Below are positions 61,200 through 64,000 of a stretch of 64,000 nucleotides of DNA, in pieces (within the stretch, counting starts at the first letter, position 1; each line of letters opens with the position of its first letter). The DNA is taken from positions 1 through 64,000 of the forward strand of contig JBFIES010000011.1 in NCBI GenBank assembly GCA_041603235.1, read 5' to 3'. The notes under the pieces are model-generated. The model saw nothing but the letters and a program-made list of their open reading frames with translations. It was not told the DNA's origin and did not search any database. This stretch comes from Panacagrimonas sp041603235 (GTDB lineage: Bacteria > Pseudomonadota > Gammaproteobacteria > Nevskiales > Nevskiaceae). Made by a program: the position numbers and the translations under genes.

Positions 61200-63998
61200 T
61201 TAGCGCAGGGAGTCATAGGTCTCCTCGCGCTGCTCGCGCTTTTCGTACTGGGCTGGTGACAACTCCACCAGTGTTTCTGCACTGCGCTTGATCCATTTGT
61301 CATAGCGTCCCTGAAGAATTCGCTTGATGTTGGATTCGTGTGCGTCAATTGCTTTTTCTTCGAACGGATAGGACTGCTCTTCGAGCAGCAGGTCGTACTG
61401 TTCGAGCTCCAGTTCACTGAGCCCGGCTGGTCGATCGGACTTCATCAGCGCGACGCCAAAATCCTGATAGAGGCCGCCAATCTCGAAGGTGGCTGCAGTC
61501 GTGGTTTCGGCAAAACCGTATTCGGCCGCACGATTCAGCGCCTGAATGGCATCTTGCATCGCGTCCTTCTTCTGCTTTACCGAAATTTCCAGAGGCGCCG
61601 TCAGGCGCAGTGTCTTGGCTTGCGCTGCTGCCATGCGACCCAGGGTCAGGCTTGATGTTGCAGCGAGGCTGCGGGTGGCTTCGGTGCGCTCATTTCCGGC
61701 AGTCTGGTCGGCGCGGATGATATCGCGCAGCCAGCGCTTCTGGTCCTCAGTGTCGCCCCGCGCGTTGGCCAACTCCATCAGGCGCGTGCGCGCTTCCATG
61801 GACTGATCGACAGGGCGGGGGAAGGCCGCAACATAGGTTTCGTAAGTGCGGTACGCGTCGTTGGGCAGTTCTGCCTTGTCATACAGTTTGGCAGCCTGCC
61901 ATGCGGCGGTCTGGCGAACCTCTGGCGTTTCCGATGAGCGGGCTGCAATGCGTTCAAAGGCCTGCGCTGCATTGGCGGGTTTGCCATCAGACTCGTAAGC
62001 CAGTGCCAGCTTCTTGTCGACGTCGGCCTGCAATTTGTTTTGCGGGAACTGGGTCCGGAAGGATTCCAGCACGCGGGTCGCAGCGGGCCAATCTTCCAAC
62101 ACCACCAGACTCGATGCAGCGTCATAGTCCGCATTGGCGCGGATTTTGGAGTTAGGTGTCACACGTCCAACGCGCAGGAAATGATCGACTGCGGCGCGCA
62201 AATCGTCGGCCTCACGCGCTGCCTCGCCCTGCTTGTAGATACTGGCAGCGAGGCGCTCCACAACTTCGGAACGCTCAGGCGCCTGCGGCGGGATGAGCTT
62301 GAGTTCCTCTGCGTACGCTTCTTCGGAGGCTGCGTGGTTTTTCAATTCAAACTGGGAATCAGCCGTCACGCTCCAGGCATTGCGACGCAGGACGTCAGGC
62401 GCCTTCTGCGTGTCATTCAGAACGCGGCCGGCAACTTCGATGGCTTCTTCCAGGGACTTCAGTTCGTACAGATCTTCTGCCGCTTGGCTTAGCACCGGCA
62501 GCTTGGAAGAATGCTGCGGATATTTCTCGGCAAGTCTCAGGCCGGAATCGACTGCTTCGCGCAGCGCCTTGGGACGTTCGGTCTTGGGGACCTGCTCGGC
62601 ATGTTTCTCGTAAGCCTGAAAGGCAGCGAGCGCGGCTTCACCAGCCTTTGCGTGGGGCGGGTAGTCGTAGGCCGTGGCGGTGTACTGCTTGGCAGCTTCG
62701 AGTGTCTTGCCACCGTCGAGCAGTGCGTCGCTAAGCAGGTAGCTGATCTCAGGCGCCTTGGGGTCGTCCGGGAACACTTCAAGAATGCGCTTGTACCAGC
62801 GGGCAGCAACCAGGAACTGCTGGCTGTTCTTTTCCTTGTCCGCCTGAGCCTGAGCGTGATTGAGCTTGGCCAGATCGTCCATGTGGCCGCGCAGCGCCGT
62901 GAGGATATCCTGCGTTGGCGTGAGGCCTTCCCAGTATGGTGCGTCCGGGTCGTAGGTAGTGGCGTAGCGCTCTTTCTCGCGAATCACCAGATCGCCGAAG
63001 CCGCCCTGGGTATAGGCGTCGATAACCAGTGACTGGAACGTAGGTGCGAGCGTGTGCTTGGGATAGCGCGTCGGGAAGGCGGTGAATGCCTGCGCCGCGT
63101 CGGTGTAACGCTGCTTTTCAAGCAGGGTCTTGCCCAGAGCGTTGTAGATCAGGGGGTAGAAGCGGGGATTGCCGTCCTTGGCGAATCGCTCGCTGACCGC
63201 TTCGCCGCCACCGAGGGCGGCAAATGATAGCGAGACGACGCGGAGCGAATCCTGTGCAAGATCGCTCTTGCCGCGAGCGACCTGCTTGATGGCATCCTCG
63301 ATTTCAAGCGGTACCGGATCAGGTAGTTCGCGTTCGAGCACATCAAAGAAGGTGCCAATGGCATCGTCGAATTTGGACTGCCGATACTGCGCCCAGCCCT
63401 TCATGTACTGGGCAGGCTCGAAGAAAGGCGTGCGGTCCTGATAATCCATGACCAGCGCGAACTCGTTTTCGGCTTCGGGATAGCGGTCCAGGCGATAAAG
63501 CAGGTCGGCTCTTCGGAAATGGGCATCGCCCGCCAGAGCCGAGTCCTTGTATTCGTCCGTCAGCGTCTTGAGCGTCGCAATGGCTTCGTCCGAGTGGCCC
63601 TGATTCTGTTGCGCGCGTGCCAATTGGTAGAGCACCCGATCATTACGCGGATCGAGAGGGCGCTCCTTCAATAATTTCTTATACAGGCTGACCGCCTGAT
63701 TCAGGCGATTCTCACTCTGCTCGTTCTCGCCCTGGATGTCGTCGACCTGAACCTGCAGATCGGCGATACGGCGACGCGCTTCGGCCCGGGTTTCCGGATC
63801 GGAATCAAGACCCAGCAATTTGCGGTAGTTTTCCAGCGCCTTGTCTGGATCTGGTGCGATGGGTTCAGAAGTGATGATGGGCAGCTTGCTCTCATCCGGC
63901 GCGCGCTGCTTGTCGAGTACGTCCCGGATCGGAGGGGCTGTGGGGTCCTTGCTAGGGCCCAGTGAACAAGCGGCTACGGAAGCTGCCAGACAGGTCAT
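61200..63998 (-). CDS. Large TPR protein, probable lipoprotein, 5' end at the window edge
   Basis: At least 932 residues. The visible start MTCLAASVAACSLGPS looks like the end of a signal peptide with lipobox VAAC, so the true start may be just outside the window. The rest is a long superhelix of TPR/Sel1-like repeats (for example KALENYRKLLGLDSDPETRAEARRRIADL, SDEAIATLKTLTDEYKDSALAGDAHFRRADLL, PNDAYRTYETYVAAFPRP). It resembles large outer-membrane-associated TPR proteins of motility or surface systems. It is the first visible gene of the seven-gene cluster that ends with the AgmX/PglI-like gene. Confidence 0.85.
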   Translation of the reverse strand: MTCLAASVAACSLGPSKDPTAPPIRDVLDKQRAPDESKLPIITSEPIAPDPDKALENYRKLLGLDSDPETRAEARRRIADLQVQVDDIQGENEQSENRLNQAVSLYKKLLKERPLDPRNDRVLYQLARAQQNQGHSDEAIATLKTLTDEYKDSALAGDAHFRRADLLYRLDRYPEAENEFALVMDYQDRTPFFEPAQYMKGWAQYRQSKFDDAIGTFFDVLERELPDPVPLEIEDAIKQVARGKSDLAQDSLRVVSLSFAALGGGEAVSERFAKDGNPRFYPLIYNALGKTLLEKQRYTDAAQAFTAFPTRYPKHTLAPTFQSLVIDAYTQGGFGDLVIREKERYATTYDPDAPYWEGLTPTQDILTALRGHMDDLAKLNHAQAQADKEKNSQQFLVAARWYKRILEVFPDDPKAPEISYLLSDALLDGGKTLEAAKQYTATAYDYPPHAKAGEAALAAFQAYEKHAEQVPKTERPKALREAVDSGLRLAEKYPQHSSKLPVLSQAAEDLYELKSLEEAIEVAGRVLNDTQKAPDVLRRNAWSVTADSQFELKNHAASEEAYAEELKLIPPQAPERSEVVERLAASIYKQGEAAREADDLRAAVDHFLRVGRVTPNSKIRANADYDAASSLVVLEDWPAATRVLESFRTQFPQNKLQADVDKKLALAYESDGKPANAAQAFERIAARSSETPEVRQTAAWQAAKLYDKAELPNDAYRTYETYVAAFPRPVDQSMEARTRLMELANARGDTEDQKRWLRDIIRADQTAGNERTEATRSLAATSSLTLGRMAAAQAKTLRLTAPLEISVKQKKDAMQDAIQALNRAAEYGFAETTTAATFEIGGLYQDFGVALMKSDRPAGLSELELEQYDLLLEEQSYPFEEKAIDAHESNIKRILQGRYDKWIKRSAETLVELSPAQYEKREQREETYDSLR

Positions 63999-64000
63999 GC

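Overview
The window looks like gammaproteobacterial chromosome. The run tig-clpP-clpX-lon-hupB-tRNA-Val-tRNA-Asp-ppiD is a classic gammaproteobacterial order, and a hopanoid operon and plentiful TonB/ExbD-type systems fit a free-living, outer-membrane-active group. Nevskiales-like or Xanthomonadales-related bacteria are plausible hosts, but I cannot place the organism from sequence reading alone.

Layout. 0.5-2.7 kb: carA and folD on the minus strand, with no carB beside carA. 2.9-11.3 kb: a compact hopanoid operon (idi, hpnH, hpnB, apt, squalene synthase, shc, hpnG, hpnA) with short gaps and several overlaps. It holds isoprene isomerisation, squalene formation, cyclisation, adenosylation and de-adenylation, plus an adenine salvage enzyme. 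11.4-14.0 kb: ilvE, a small NrtS-like membrane protein, a glutathione transferase and an exported cupredoxin. 14.4-18.2 kb: a TonB system (tonB, exbB, two exbD, TPR protein). 18.4-22.6 kb: a 1402-residue CheB-CheR-PAS-GGDEF-EAL protein. 22.6-30.6 kb: a two-component system divergent from a three-gene RND efflux operon. 30.9-34.6 kb: a small hypothetical gene, then an HxlR regulator divergent from a molybdopterin oxidoreductase with a coupled 72-residue partner; two perfect dyads flank the promoter between them.

34.6-39.5 kb is the main accessory region. It is a degraded islet at the 3' end of a tRNA-Glu gene, bounded by about 366-bp imperfect direct repeats. It contains an integrase remnant, several paralogous C-terminal ends of phage-type polyvalent/MuF proteins, an ADP-ribosyltransferase-like protein, and a small ORF family (N-terminus MPSEKR) repeated behind the modules.

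39.4-50.9 kb is core: tRNA-Glu and tRNA-Ala, a heme-type ABC importer without its binding protein, tRNA-Leu, trigger factor, ClpP, ClpX, Lon behind a heat-shock-type promoter, HU, two tRNAs and PpiD. 51-57 kb: a dicarboxylate/amino-acid symporter, a second glutathione transferase, an unusual fusion of a three-His-box desaturase/hydroxylase with a complete VanB-type reductase and ferredoxin, its divergent AraC regulator, and fabI. 57.4-64 kb: a second ExbD/TolQ-type motor cluster with an AgmX/PglI-like protein and two TPR lipoproteins, running off the right edge.
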